A DNA stretch of 64,000 nt, from the NCBI RefSeq assembly GCF_024701375.2, contig NZ_CP113910.1:2294001-2358000 (forward strand), given 5' to 3'. Below are positions 54,444-62,994 of the stretch, piece after piece. Under the pieces are notes generated by a model, which saw only the letters and a list, made by a program, of their open reading frames with translations, did no database searches and was not told where the DNA came from. Positions within the stretch are counted from its first letter, which is position 1; the number at the start of each line of letters is the position of its first letter. Source of the DNA: Streptomyces sp. KMM 9044. GTDB taxonomy: Bacteria; Actinomycetota; Actinomycetes; Streptomycetales; Streptomycetaceae. The position numbers were made by a program, and so were the translations under genes.

Positions 54444-54588
54444 GGACTCTGTTGCTCCATTGCGGAGAGGGACGCCGGCCTGTCGGCGGGGCGCAGGGAA
54501 CGGGTCTCGTGAGGAGGCGGTCCGGCGCCCCGGCCGGCCCCTCTGGGATGCGGTGCGTGACCCTCCCCCGAATTGAGCAGCAGAGTCC
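54444..54588. mobile_element. MITE type B (145 bp)
   Basis: Terminal inverted repeats GGACTCTGTTGCTCCATT and (complement of the right end) GGACTCTGCTGCTCAATT; internal sequence unrelated to type A. Flanked by GGCG (54440-54443 and 54589-54592) as a 4-bp target duplication. No coding capacity. Confidence 0.85.
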
Positions 54589-54592
54589 GGCG

Positions 54593-54734
54593 GGACTCTG
54601 CTGCGCAATTACCCGGCGTGATGACGCCGTGCCGATACGGCCTTCAGAGCGCGTCGCAGATGCAGGCAGGCCGGGCGCGGCCGAGCCCTGAAAGCATGGC
54701 ACGTGATCGCTCGCCGAATTGAGCAGCAGAGTCC
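54593..54734. mobile_element. MITE type A, copy 1 (142 bp)
   Basis: Terminal inverted repeats GGACTCTGCTGCGCAATT / (complement) GGACTCTGCTGCTCAATT. Flanked by GGCG at 54589-54592 and 54735-54738. Copy 2 at 58496-58637 is the same element in opposite orientation, with one internal difference apart from the terminal two bases at each end. The left end abuts MITE B, sharing one GGCG. Confidence 0.93.
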
Positions 54735-54879
54735 GGCGGCAGGGCAAAGACAGGCGCGCGGCGGGGACGGCAGGACTCGCACACCATGGGAAAGTGGGGG
54801 GCCGCCGAGCCGGAACCACGGCCGCCGTACGGGTGGGTCCCGCACGGCACCGGTGGCCCGGCGGCCCGAGCCGCTCTGC

Positions 54880-56082
54880 CTACGTGGTGCGCCGTGTCAC
54901 GAACTCGGAGAGGGCCAGCAGTCCGCCCGCCGCCTCCGGGTCCGGCACCGCGCGGGCCAGTTCCTGCATCATCCGGGCCATGCGGTCGGCAGCCTGGGCC
55001 TGTGCCCAGTCGCGGCCGCCCGCCCGTTCCACGGCAAGGGCGATGCGCTCCAGGTCCTCCCCAGCATGCGGGGCCGTGTACAGCGCGGCGAGTTCGGGGG
55101 CCGCCGGAGTGCCGGAGGTGAGCGCGGCGACCACTGGCAGGGACTTCTTGCGGGCGGCCAGATCCGCACCGGCCGGCTTGCCGGTGCGCCGTGGGTCTCC
55201 CCATATGCCGATCACGTCGTCGATCAGCTGGAAGGCCAGTCCCGCCTCCCGGCCGAACGCGTCCAGTGCCGCCACGTCCGCCGTCCCGGCACCCGCGTAC
55301 AGCGCACCGAGCGCACAGGCGCAGCCGAGCAGCGCGCCCGTTTTCGCCTCAGCCATGGACAGCGTCTCGTCGAGGGTGACCTCGTCGGGAGCGCGCCCCT
55401 CCATGGCTGTGTCCACCTGTTGCCCCGCGCACAGTTCCACGACACAGTCCGCGAGCCGGGCCACCGCGGCCGGGGCCGACGGGTGCGGATCCTCCGCGAG
55501 CAGTCCCAGGGCGAGGGCGTGGAGGGCGTCCCCGGCGAGGATCGCGTCGGCGTCGCCGAACACGGTCCACACGGTGGGCCGGTGGCGCCGGGTGGTGTCC
55601 CGGTCCATCACGTCGTCGTGCAGCAGCGTGAAGTTGTGGACCAGTTCCACCGCGACGGCCGCCCGGACGGCCGTCGCCCGTGCGGCACGGCCGCCGAGGG
55701 CGGAGGCCGTGGCGAGCACCAGTGCGGGGCGGATCGCCTTGCCGGAACCGCCGTCGGCCGGGGCACCGTCCGCGTGCTCCCATCCGAAGTGGTAGCGGAC
55801 GATCCGGCGCAGCGGGCCGGGCAGCGAGCCGATGGCGGCCCGCAGCACCGGGTCGACCTCGGCCCTCGCCCGCTCGAGCAGAATCGTCGCCTCGTGGCCC
55901 TCCACGGGAGGGTGCACGTCCTCCCTCCCCGTCTTGAGTTCGGTCGTGGACTCACCTCTGGACCCGTCCCGGAAAATGGGCGGAGGTGGCGCTTCCGCCG
56001 GTGTCGCGCGCGTGCCCCCGGGGTGCACCCGCCCAGGTGGGCGAGGACACGGCGGGCGGGCCGAGAGATCCCGGAAGGTCAC
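54880..56082 (-). CDS. Polyprenyl diphosphate synthase with disordered N-terminus, predicted encapsulin cargo
   Basis: 400 residues from GTG 56082, which overlaps the encapsulin stop (GTGA). Residues 1-60 are Pro/Arg/Gly/Ala-rich and unlike the family ([22 protein letters not shown]). Then a trans-isoprenyl synthase fold: GKAIRPALV (about 114-122), first aspartate motif [17 protein letters not shown] (156-160 DDVMD), and second motif [24 protein letters not shown] (DDVIG in place of DDxxD), plus KKSLP. The chain length is not obvious; short (C10-C20) is likely. Family 2 encapsulin cargo enzymes carry such long unstructured N-terminal tails for packaging, and polyprenyl transferases are a known cargo class. 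Confidence 0.9.
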   Translation of the reverse strand: MTFRDLSARPPCPRPPGRVHPGGTRATPAEAPPPPIFRDGSRGESTTELKTGREDVHPPVEGHEATILLERARAEVDPVLRAAIGSLPGPLRRIVRYHFGWEHADGAPADGGSGKAIRPALVLATASALGGRAARATAVRAAVAVELVHNFTLLHDDVMDRDTTRRHRPTVWTVFGDADAILAGDALHALALGLLAEDPHPSAPAAVARLADCVVELCAGQQVDTAMEGRAPDEVTLDETLSMAEAKTGALLGCACALGALYAGAGTADVAALDAFGREAGLAFQLIDDVIGIWGDPRRTGKPAGADLAARKKSLPVVAALTSGTPAAPELAALYTAPHAGEDLERIALAVERAGGRDWAQAQAADRMARMMQELARAVPDPEAAGGLLALSEFVTRRTT

Positions 56083-57482
56083 CGCCAGCGGCCGATCTCG
56101 ACGTTCTCCAGAACGCCGAGCGCGTCCGGCACCAGGACCGCGGCCGAGTAGTAGGCCGTGACGAGGTACTTGATGATGGCCTGTTCGTTGACGCCCATGA
56201 ACCGCACCGACAGGCTCGGCTCGATCTCGTCGGGGATGCCGGAGGCCCGCAGGCCGATGACGCCCTGGTCCTCCTCACCGGTACGCAGGGCGATGATGGA
56301 GGTCGTGCGTTCCTCGGTCACCGGGATCTTGTTGCACGGGAAGAGGGGGACGCCCCGCCAGGTGGGGATGCGGTTGCCGGCCATGTCGATGGTCTCCGGC
56401 ACCAGCCCGCGCTTGTTGAGCTCGCGGCCGATGGCCGAGATCGCGCGCGGATGGGCGAGGAGCAGCTTGGTGCCGCGCCGCCTGCTCAGCAGTTCGTCCA
56501 GGTCGTCGGGGGCGGGTACCCCGTCGTGCGGCTGGATCCGCTGGTCGTACTCGCAGTTGTGCAGCAGACCGAAGCCGCGGTTGTTGACGAGTTCGTGCTC
56601 CTGGCGCTCCTTCAGCGCCTCGACGGTCAGCCGGATCTGCTGTTCCGTCTGGTTCATGGGCTGGTTGTAGAGGTCGGCCACGCGGGAGTGGATGCGCAGC
56701 ACGGTCTGGGCGACACTCAGTTCGTACTCGCGGGGCTTGGCCTCGTAGTCGACGAAGGTGTGCGGGATGTCGGGTTCGCCGCTGTGGTCGGCCGCGAGGT
56801 CGATCTCCTGCTCACCGTACTTGTTGGTGCGCCTGCTGGGGGCCGAGCGCTGCTGCTGGAGGTGTTCGCCCAGTGTCTCGGCCCGCTCGGCGACCTGCTG
56901 GACGGCGTCACGCGGCAGCACGAGCACGGTGCAGGCGGTCAGGGTGCGGGTGGTGTACTCCCAGATGGCGTCGTCGTCCAGCAGCGCCTGGTCGCCGAAG
57001 TAGGCGCCGTCGGCGAGGACTCCGAGCGACTCGTCGTCGCCGTAGGGGCCGGTGCCGACCTTCTCGACCCTGCCGTGCGCCAGCAGGAACACCTCGTCGG
57101 CCGGGCTGCCGAACGAGGCGATCACCTGGCCTGCCTCGATCTCCCGCTGCCGGCAGCGGGAGGCCAGCTCCGAGAGCACCTCCTCGTCCTCGTACGACCG
57201 CAGGGCCGGCAGCTCGCCCAGCTCGGCCGGGATGACCTCGACGCGGTCGCCGGTCTTCACGAACGTCACGCGTCCGTCGCCGACGGCGTACGTCAGCCGC
57301 CGGTTCACCCGGTATGCGCCGCCCTGCACGTCCACCCAGGGCAGCATGCGCAGCAGCCAGCGCGAGCTGATCTCCTGCATCTGCGGTACGGACTTGGTGG
57401 TGGTGGCCAGGTTCCGCGCCGCGGCCGTGCCGAGACTCTGCTGCCGGGTCTGCTCGGTGCGGACCTCTTCGCCTACCGACAT
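56079..57482 (-). CDS. Family 2B encapsulin shell protein (EshA/EshB-like, with CNB-like domain)
   Basis: 467 residues from ATG 57482, GGGAGG 10 bases upstream. The HK97-type shell fold is split by an inserted cyclic-nucleotide-binding-like domain: N-arm and first shell part (residues 1-85, e.g. [28 protein letters not shown]), CNB domain (about 95-205, with [27 protein letters not shown] and [24 protein letters not shown]), then the rest of the shell (about 240-467: [90 protein letters not shown]). In the phosphate-binding cassette the usual FGE is FGD and an Arg is present (TTRTL). Forms a protein nanocompartment; homologues EshA/EshB were first described as nucleotide-binding proteins. Confidence 0.93.
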   Translation of the reverse strand: MSVGEEVRTEQTRQQSLGTAAARNLATTTKSVPQMQEISSRWLLRMLPWVDVQGGAYRVNRRLTYAVGDGRVTFVKTGDRVEVIPAELGELPALRSYEDEEVLSELASRCRQREIEAGQVIASFGSPADEVFLLAHGRVEKVGTGPYGDDESLGVLADGAYFGDQALLDDDAIWEYTTRTLTACTVLVLPRDAVQQVAERAETLGEHLQQQRSAPSRRTNKYGEQEIDLAADHSGEPDIPHTFVDYEAKPREYELSVAQTVLRIHSRVADLYNQPMNQTEQQIRLTVEALKERQEHELVNNRGFGLLHNCEYDQRIQPHDGVPAPDDLDELLSRRRGTKLLLAHPRAISAIGRELNKRGLVPETIDMAGNRIPTWRGVPLFPCNKIPVTEERTTSIIALRTGEEDQGVIGLRASGIPDEIEPSLSVRFMGVNEQAIIKYLVTAYYSAAVLVPDALGVLENVEIGRWR

Positions 57483-57776
57483 AAGGAATTGCCCTCCCAG
57501 TTGTGACCGATGCCCATCCGTGCCGGGCGCCGGTCTCCGCGACAAAGCCTTCCTCACGTAACGTGTCCGCGGTATTACCCGAAAGAGCGGGAATGGATCT
57601 TCAACTGTGTGGGCATCCATGGGGGTTCCGTTCAGCGGCGACCCCGTGGCCGGACATTGTCCGGATCGGCTCGTACCGGGCCCGGACGATGGGTTGCGCT
57701 CGCTCCGTTCAGGTACGAGCACCGGTACGAGGCGACTGCGACCGGCAGCCGTCGCGCTGCGAGAAGGAGGGTGGAC

Positions 57777-58364
57777 ATGACCCCACCCCTGTCCGCGAGC
57801 GCGTTCCTGAGCGCCCTGAAAGCGGAGGGTCCCACGGTCGCCGAGGTCGGCGACTGGCGCGACCACAACCGCAACCACAAGGGCCCGTGGGGGCCGGTGC
57901 ACGGCGTGATGATCCATCACACGGTCACCCGGGGCAGCGCCCGGACCGTGGAGCTGTGCCGCAAGGGCTACTCGGGGCTGCCGGGACCGCTGTGCCACGG
58001 TGTCATCACCCAGGACGGCAAGGTCCACCTCGTCGGCTACGGCCGTGCCGACCACGCCGGCCCGGGCGACGACGACGTCCTGCGCGCGGTGATCGCGGAG
58101 AAGCGGCTGCCCGCGGACAACGAGCAGAACACCGACGGCAACCGGCACTTCTCCGGCTTCGAGTACGAGAACCCGGGCGACGGGAAGGATCCCTGGCCCG
58201 CGGCGCAGTTGGAGGCCGTCGAGAGGGCCGCCCCGGTCTGCCGCCGCCACGGCTGGAACGAGCGGTCGGTGATCGGGCATCTGGAGTGTCAGCCGGGAAA
58301 GGTGGACCCGCGCGGGTTCACGATGGCGTCGACGCGGAAGCGGATCCTCGACCGGCTCAAGTGA
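57777..58364 (+). CDS. N-acetylmuramoyl-L-alanine amidase/PGRP-like (Amidase_2) protein
   Basis: 195 residues; GAAGGAGG ends 7 bases before the ATG (GTG 57771 is an alternative). Amidase_2 zinc-site motifs: [20 protein letters not shown] (first His), [23 protein letters not shown], and a C-terminal [17 protein letters not shown] (second His; the residue usually giving the third ligand is C or K here). No signal peptide is visible, so it may be released by lysis or other routes. It is divergent from the encapsulin gene. Confidence 0.85.
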   Translation: MTPPLSASAFLSALKAEGPTVAEVGDWRDHNRNHKGPWGPVHGVMIHHTVTRGSARTVELCRKGYSGLPGPLCHGVITQDGKVHLVGYGRADHAGPGDDDVLRAVIAEKRLPADNEQNTDGNRHFSGFEYENPGDGKDPWPAAQLEAVERAAPVCRRHGWNERSVIGHLECQPGKVDPRGFTMASTRKRILDRLK

Positions 58365-58495
58365 CGCACGCGGGCACACGCGGCGTACGGGAGAGCGCCG
58401 GGACCGGGGGTCGGCGGCGATCCGCCGGAAGCTGTCGCCCGGCCCCCGGGAGTGCGGCACACCCGCTTCCGACGTGGCGAGCCACCCCACGTCGT

Positions 58496-58637
58496 CGACT
58501 CTGCTGCTCAATTCGGCGAGCGATCACGTGCCGTGCTTTCAGGGCTCGGCCGCGCCCGGCCTGCCTGCATCTGCGACGCGCTCTGAAGGCCGTATCGGCA
58601 CGGCGTCATCACGCCGGGTAATTGCGCAGCAGAGTCG
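58496..58637. mobile_element. MITE type A, copy 2 (142 bp), reverse orientation
   Basis: Near-identical reverse complement of copy 1. Flanked by a 4-bp target duplication TCGT (58492-58495 and 58638-58641). Ends read CGACTC/GAGTCG instead of GGACTC/GAGTCC. Lies 131 bp after the amidase stop and abuts the DUF6010 remnant. Confidence 0.93.
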
Positions 58638-59080
58638 TCGTCCCGGGCAAAGGCCCCGCCGTGCAGTACGTGGCCCCCGTAGCCCTCGGCGTTCTCCACG
58701 CCCTGTCGATGCACCTCGTCCGCGAGCCGCACCGGCGGCGCCCGAACGCCGTCGTGCTCGCCGGCGCGGGCGCCGCCCACCTCAACGGGTCGGCCTGGGC
58801 GGCTGGACGTTCGCCTTCGCCGCGCCGATGCCCTGCGTCGCGTTCCGCGGCCTGGATCCGTGGACGTTCACCGGCATCGGCCGGCTGTCGCACACCGCGT
58901 GGGACGTCGTCCACCACCTCGAGGGCAACCCGATCATCCCGTTCGCCCACACCTCGTCGCCGGGCTGCGCGATCTGCGACCCGGTGATCGCCCTGCGGTG
59001 TCTTCGGCGCGGCCCGTCCCTGGTCACCCTCGCCCGCCGCCGACGGCGCGGGTCCCCCACCGGGACCGACCGGGAAACCC
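58638..59080 (+). pseudogene. DUF6010 family protein, frameshifted and lacking its start
   Basis: Reading frame 1 gives GPAVQYVAPVALGVLHALSM and VREPHRRRPNAVVLAGAGAA; after a shift near 58785 another frame continues GWTFAFAAPMPCVAFRGLDPW, IGRLSHTAWDVVHHLEGNPI and SSPGCAICDPVIALRC. Together they match a full DUF6010 membrane protein. The start region is replaced by the MITE end. Clearly inactive. Confidence 0.75.
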
Positions 59081-59225
59081 GGTCCCGCCGGACCTGTCGG
59101 ACACTCCGGCGCTCCAGCGCCGGAGCGCCGGCATCGAACAAAAGTTCAAGCCAACCGCGCACATCGGTCGCGTGCTCCTTTGAAGCCCGGTTGGACTCCG
59201 TTGCCCAATTCCGAGCGGTCGCCGG

Positions 59226-61097
59226 TCAGGCTGTGAGCATGTAGGCAAGGCGTTCGAGTCTGCTGGTCCGGGGTCTGCCGAGCGGGGTGGTGCTCCAGTA
59301 GGCGTCGAGGCGGATGACGTTCAAGGCGGTGGCGGAGAAGACGTGCTGGAGGCGGACCTTGGCCAGTCCTCGGTAGCGGGCCCGGCGGATTCCGGTCATG
59401 TCCAGGGCCTGGTTGATCGTGCCCTCGACCCCCGCGCGCAGCTTGTACTTGTCCCGCCAGGTCTGGGTCTTCTGCACGGCGCGGGCGGTGGCCTGGATCT
59501 CGTGCAGCTCTTTCGGCCGCAGGGTGAGCATCCGACTGACCCGCCGGGAGGAAGTGCACTGCGTCCTTGACGGGCAGGCCCGGCAGTCGGTGGAGGCGAA
59601 CTGGGCGACGATGGCGGGCCTGCCGTGCTGGGTGACCGGATACCACCCGGCGCTGGTGCGACCGGCCGGGCAGGTGACCTGACGGGCCTTCCAGTCGACG
59701 CGGAAAGCACTCTTGTCGAACCCCGCAGCGGCCTTGGACTGCGGCGAGTGGTCGGCCAGCAGCGGGGTGACCATCGCGGTCCCGTCCTTGCCGGCGGCGG
59801 CCACCAGGTCCACGCTCGGATAGCCGGAGTCCAGATAGTGCTCGCCCGGGCGCAGACCGCGCTCATTCAGGCGCTGCTGGATGCCGGCGGTGGCCTTCAC
59901 GTCCGGCACCGTCGCCTTCGTGGTGTGCACATCGGTGATCAGGTTCGGCGGCGCCGCGACGCGCTTCCCGCTCCCGGCTTCGGCTTCGGCTTCGGCTTCG
60001 GCTTCGGCTTCGGCTTCGGCTTCGGCTTCGGCTTCGGCTTCGGCTTCGGCTTCGGCTTCGGCTTCGGCTTCGGCTTCGGCTTCGGCTTCGGCTTCGGCTT
60101 CGGCTTCGGCTTCGGCGGGAGTATGGCAGGTCTCGGTCAAATGAATCTTGTAGCCCAGCCAGAACAGCTCCTCGCCCTTGGCCGCCCACCGCGCATCCGC
60201 ATCGTAGGGAGAGGCCAGGCGGATATGACCGGGCGGGACGCCGTCCACCTCGGCCTCCCGCTTCCTGATCACCTCCCGTCCCCGCGCGCCGGTCTCGATG
60301 TAGTAGGTCTGCACCAGCACCTGCCGCAAAAGCTCAACCGCGGGAAGCTCCGCCAGCCACGGCGGGGCGCCGGGCGCGCGCACCGCCCGGCACAGCATCA
60401 GCGCGTCCTGCCCGAACACCACCGCGAGCCGGTCCCGCTTGGTCTTCGAGGCCGGCAGCTTCCACCCGTCCACGCGCGGACCGTAGCGGTGCGCCAGTTC
60501 GGTGACATCCACCGCGCCTGCCAGCCACTCGGGCGCGGCTGCGGCCAGCACCTCCAGCGCGGCGCGCACGCTCTCGCCCGCCAACTCCAGCCGGTTCAAG
60601 TCCCTCACCGCGCTGATGACATGGGTGGAGTCGCTGCGCTGCTTGCCGCCGGCCGCAACGAGTCCCTCGGTGCGGCAGCACTCCAGGAGCCGGTCGAAGA
60701 CCAGGCGTTCCATGCCGTGCTCGATCAGGCGTGCGCGGAACTTGGCCAGCACGCTGAAGTCGAAGCCGGGATCGGTCAGCTCGGCGCCGATCGCGTACTT
60801 CCAGTCGATCGCGCGTACCGCCATCGCGGTGGCCTGCCGGTCGGTCAGGTCCTCGGTGAACTGCAGGACAGTGACCAGCGAGAGCACCGCCGGGGACAGC
60901 CCCGGGGCACCGCGCACCCCGAACGCGTCGGTGTACGGCTCATCGGCGAAGACCGCTTCCATCCGGTCTCGCAGGCGTATCGGCAGGCTCCCGGCCGGGA
61001 AAGCGGCCCGGGCCACCCTCGCTGTCTCCTCCGGAACCGCAGGCAGCCCCTCCGGCCGCATCGACATCCGCACCATCCCAGGGCTCGCACCACTCAT
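59226..61097 (-). CDS. IS1182-family transposase with poly(Ala-Glu) expansion
   Basis: 623 residues from ATG 61097 (MSGASPGMVRMSMRPEG); other starts at 61115 and 61076 are possible. Features of the family: FAGSLPIRLRD-like N-terminus, DLTDRQATAMAVRAIDWKYAIGAELTDPGFDFSVL, LVAAGGKQRSDSTHVISAVRDLNR (first catalytic D in SDSTHV), YLDSGYPSVDLV (second D) and a Cys-rich CRACPSRTQCTSS segment, ending RRARYRGLAKVRLQHVFSATALNVIRL. About 23 Ala-Glu pairs, encoded by a hexanucleotide repeat, interrupt the middle of the protein before the second catalytic segment. Confidence 0.93.
   Translation of the reverse strand: MSGASPGMVRMSMRPEGLPAVPEETARVARAAFPAGSLPIRLRDRMEAVFADEPYTDAFGVRGAPGLSPAVLSLVTVLQFTEDLTDRQATAMAVRAIDWKYAIGAELTDPGFDFSVLAKFRARLIEHGMERLVFDRLLECCRTEGLVAAGGKQRSDSTHVISAVRDLNRLELAGESVRAALEVLAAAAPEWLAGAVDVTELAHRYGPRVDGWKLPASKTKRDRLAVVFGQDALMLCRAVRAPGAPPWLAELPAVELLRQVLVQTYYIETGARGREVIRKREAEVDGVPPGHIRLASPYDADARWAAKGEELFWLGYKIHLTETCHTPAEAEAEAEAEAEAEAEAEAEAEAEAEAEAEAEAEAEAEAEAEAEAEAGSGKRVAAPPNLITDVHTTKATVPDVKATAGIQQRLNERGLRPGEHYLDSGYPSVDLVAAAGKDGTAMVTPLLADHSPQSKAAAGFDKSAFRVDWKARQVTCPAGRTSAGWYPVTQHGRPAIVAQFASTDCRACPSRTQCTSSRRVSRMLTLRPKELHEIQATARAVQKTQTWRDKYKLRAGVEGTINQALDMTGIRRARYRGLAKVRLQHVFSATALNVIRLDAYWSTTPLGRPRTSRLERLAYMLTA
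59975..60117. repeat. Hexanucleotide microsatellite inside the IS1182-like transposase gene
   Basis: About 23 uninterrupted copies of CTTCGG (plus strand). In frame, it encodes alternating Glu-Ala on the minus strand. Any gain or loss of whole units keeps the transposase frame, so the length can drift freely. Confidence 0.95.
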
Positions 61098-61255
61098 GAC
61101 GACACGGCAGATCATCTCCCACTGCGCATCGCCGCCGCGGCGAATTGGGCAACAGAGTCCGGTTGGCAACGGCAGAATCCAGCCATGCTCACTTCACCCG
61201 CCCGACGCCCGGCCCGTCCGGCGTCCGGTCTCCCCAGCCGGGCGACAATGGCCCG

Positions 61256-62281
61256 GTGACCAGACCGGAAACCCCCGATTCCCCTTCCGGCCCCAGGCCG
61301 GGCGCCCGTTCCAGCCCTGAACCCGCCGCCTCCGGCACCGCGACCTCCACCGCCCCGGCCTCCGTCACCTCCGTCACCTCCGCCGGTCCCGGAGGCGTCG
61401 CGGGTCTGCGCCCCCGGCTGCCCTCGCCGGTGCAGGACGTCGTGGACGAGCGGTTCGAGCGGCACGGCGTCCGGCTGGTGCTGAAACGGGACGATCTGAT
61501 CCACCCGGAGCTGATCGGAAACAAATGGCGCAAACTCGCGCCGAACCTGTCGGCGGTGACCGGACGGACGGTGCTCACCTTCGGCGGCGCCTACTCCAAC
61601 CACCTGAGGGCCACCGCCGCCGCCGGGCGGCTGCTCGGGCTCCCCACGGTCGGCGTGGTGCGCGGCCAGGAACTCGCCGGCCGCCCCCTCAACGCCTCGC
61701 TGGCCCGGTGCGCGGCCGACGGCATGCGGCTGCACTTCGTCGACCGGACGACCTACCGCCGCACAACCACACCGGAGACGCTCGCCGCCGTCCTGCGCGA
61801 CACGGATGCCCGGGACGCGTACGTCGTCCCCGAGGGCGGCAGCAACGCCGCCGCCGTGCGCGGCTGCCGTGCGCTCGGAGAGGAGCTGGCGGGGCGGGCG
61901 GACGTGGTCGCGGTGGCGTGCGGCACCGGCGGGACGCTCGCCGGGCTGGCCGCCGGACTCGGCTCCGGTGAGCGCGCGTTGGGCGTTCCGGTGCTCAAGG
62001 GCGGCTTCCTGGCCGCCGGGACACAGAGGCTGCAGGCCGAGGCGTTCGGCGGTCCGCGCGGCGACTGGAGCCTGGACGACCGCTTCCACTTCGGCGGCTA
62101 CGCCCGTACACCCCCGGAACTCGATGCGTTCGCCGCGGACTTCGAGCACCGCCACGGCGTACCCGTCGAACGCGTCTATGTCGCCAAGTTGCTTTACGCC
62201 CTTGTCGCCCTGGTGGAAGAGAACGCGTTCCCGCGCGGGAGCACCGTCGCGGCCGTGGTCACCGGGCACCCCTTCCCATGA
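61256..62281 (+). CDS. PLP-dependent 1-aminocyclopropane-1-carboxylate deaminase/D-cysteine desulfhydrase family protein
   Basis: 341 residues from GTG 61256; GACAAT six bases before it supports a leaderless start. A ~50-residue Ala/Thr/Ser-rich tail, then the fold type II PLP core: LVLKRDDLIHPELIGNKWRKLAPNL (Schiff-base lysine in GNKWRKL), VLTFGGAYSNHLRATAAAGR, YVVPEGGSNAAAVRGCRALGEEL and ACGTGGTLAGLAAGL (phosphate loop). The ACC deaminase-specific residues cannot be confirmed, so desulfhydrase or another elimination is equally possible. The IS1182-like element ends 95 bp upstream of the start. Confidence 0.88.
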   Translation: MTRPETPDSPSGPRPGARSSPEPAASGTATSTAPASVTSVTSAGPGGVAGLRPRLPSPVQDVVDERFERHGVRLVLKRDDLIHPELIGNKWRKLAPNLSAVTGRTVLTFGGAYSNHLRATAAAGRLLGLPTVGVVRGQELAGRPLNASLARCAADGMRLHFVDRTTYRRTTTPETLAAVLRDTDARDAYVVPEGGSNAAAVRGCRALGEELAGRADVVAVACGTGGTLAGLAAGLGSGERALGVPVLKGGFLAAGTQRLQAEAFGGPRGDWSLDDRFHFGGYARTPPELDAFAADFEHRHGVPVERVYVAKLLYALVALVEENAFPRGSTVAAVVTGHPFP

Positions 62282-62580
62282 GCAGGGACGCGTGGACAAG
62301 GGCGCCCCGGTGTCCTGCGAAGCGACCCGAGAGGACTCCGATACCGGACGGTTCGACCGTCTGACGTCTGGGTACGTCAATGCGGCGCGCGCTCTTCCCA
62401 TTCGGGCCCACAGACCCCTAGCCACGGAGCGTATTCATAGGTTTACTATGAGTAACCGCGTGAGGTCGGGGTCCCGGGGACAGGACTGTCCGGGGCGCGG
62501 TAGCGTCACCGCTGAACCACATATCGCGTTGTCCGGGGGCGACCCCGATCCTGAACGCTTGTACCACCTTGGAGGTGAGG
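62282..62580. other. Promoter region of the anti-sigma/sigma operon
   Basis: 299 bp without a gene. AT-rich patches around 62430-62455 (TTCATAGGTTTACTATGAGT) stand out; in S. coelicolor the equivalent operon has several promoters. GGAGGTGAGG precedes the anti-sigma GTG. Confidence 0.4.
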
Positions 62581-62994
62581 GTGTCCCAGATCGCAGGCGA
62601 GCCCGCGACCCAGGACTTCGTGGAAGTCCGGCTGCCGGCCGCGGGTGCCTACCTGTCGGTGCTGCGTACGGCCACGGCCGGCCTCGCGGCCCGTTTGGAC
62701 TTCACCCTCGACGAGATCGAGGACCTGCGCATCGCGGTCGACGAGGCCTGCGCGATCCTGCTTCAGCAGGCCGTGCCGGGTTCGGTGCTCAGTTGCGTCT
62801 TCCGCCTCGTCGACGACTCGCTCGAGGTCACCGTCTCGGCGCCCACCACGGACGGTCACGCGCCTTCGCGTGACACCTTCGCGTGGACCGTGCTGTCCGC
62901 TCTCGCGGGCAAGGTCTCCTCCGCCGTGGACGAGGACAGAACCGTTTCGATCAGCCTCTACAAACAGCGCGGCGCGGGACCCGGGCCGGCGTGA
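62581..62994 (+). CDS. RsbW-type anti-sigma factor (serine kinase-like ATPase)
   Basis: 137 residues from GTG 62581, with GGAGGTGAGG just upstream. HATPase (GHKL) fold: DEIEDLRIAVDEACAILLQ is the N box. Inhibits the SigB-family sigma factor encoded immediately downstream and may phosphorylate an anti-anti-sigma factor. Stop overlaps the next GTG (GTGA). In S. coelicolor the equivalent is UshX/PrsH, partner of SigH. Confidence 0.9.
   Translation: MSQIAGEPATQDFVEVRLPAAGAYLSVLRTATAGLAARLDFTLDEIEDLRIAVDEACAILLQQAVPGSVLSCVFRLVDDSLEVTVSAPTTDGHAPSRDTFAWTVLSALAGKVSSAVDEDRTVSISLYKQRGAGPGPA

Larger units (their letters stand above)
59193..61160 (-). mobile_element. IS1182-like insertion sequence (1968 bp)
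   Basis: Terminal inverted repeats GGACTCCGTTGCCCAATT (left) and, as complement, GGACTCTGTTGCCCAATT (right). Flanked by a 4-bp duplication GGTT (59189-59192 and 61161-61164). Carries one transposase gene reading leftwards. The terminal repeats match those of the three MITEs at most positions. Confidence 0.94.

Noticed and set aside
54880..57482. 2-methylisoborneol biosynthesis cluster
   Set aside because: An encapsulin is present, but there is no terpene cyclase or GPP methyltransferase gene nearby; the cargo is a prenyl diphosphate synthase.
54593..58637. Composite transposon bounded by the two inverted MITE A copies
   Set aside because: Each MITE copy has its own, different 4-bp target duplication (GGCG and TCGT), so they are independent insertions; the encapsulin operon between them is syntenic with other Streptomyces.
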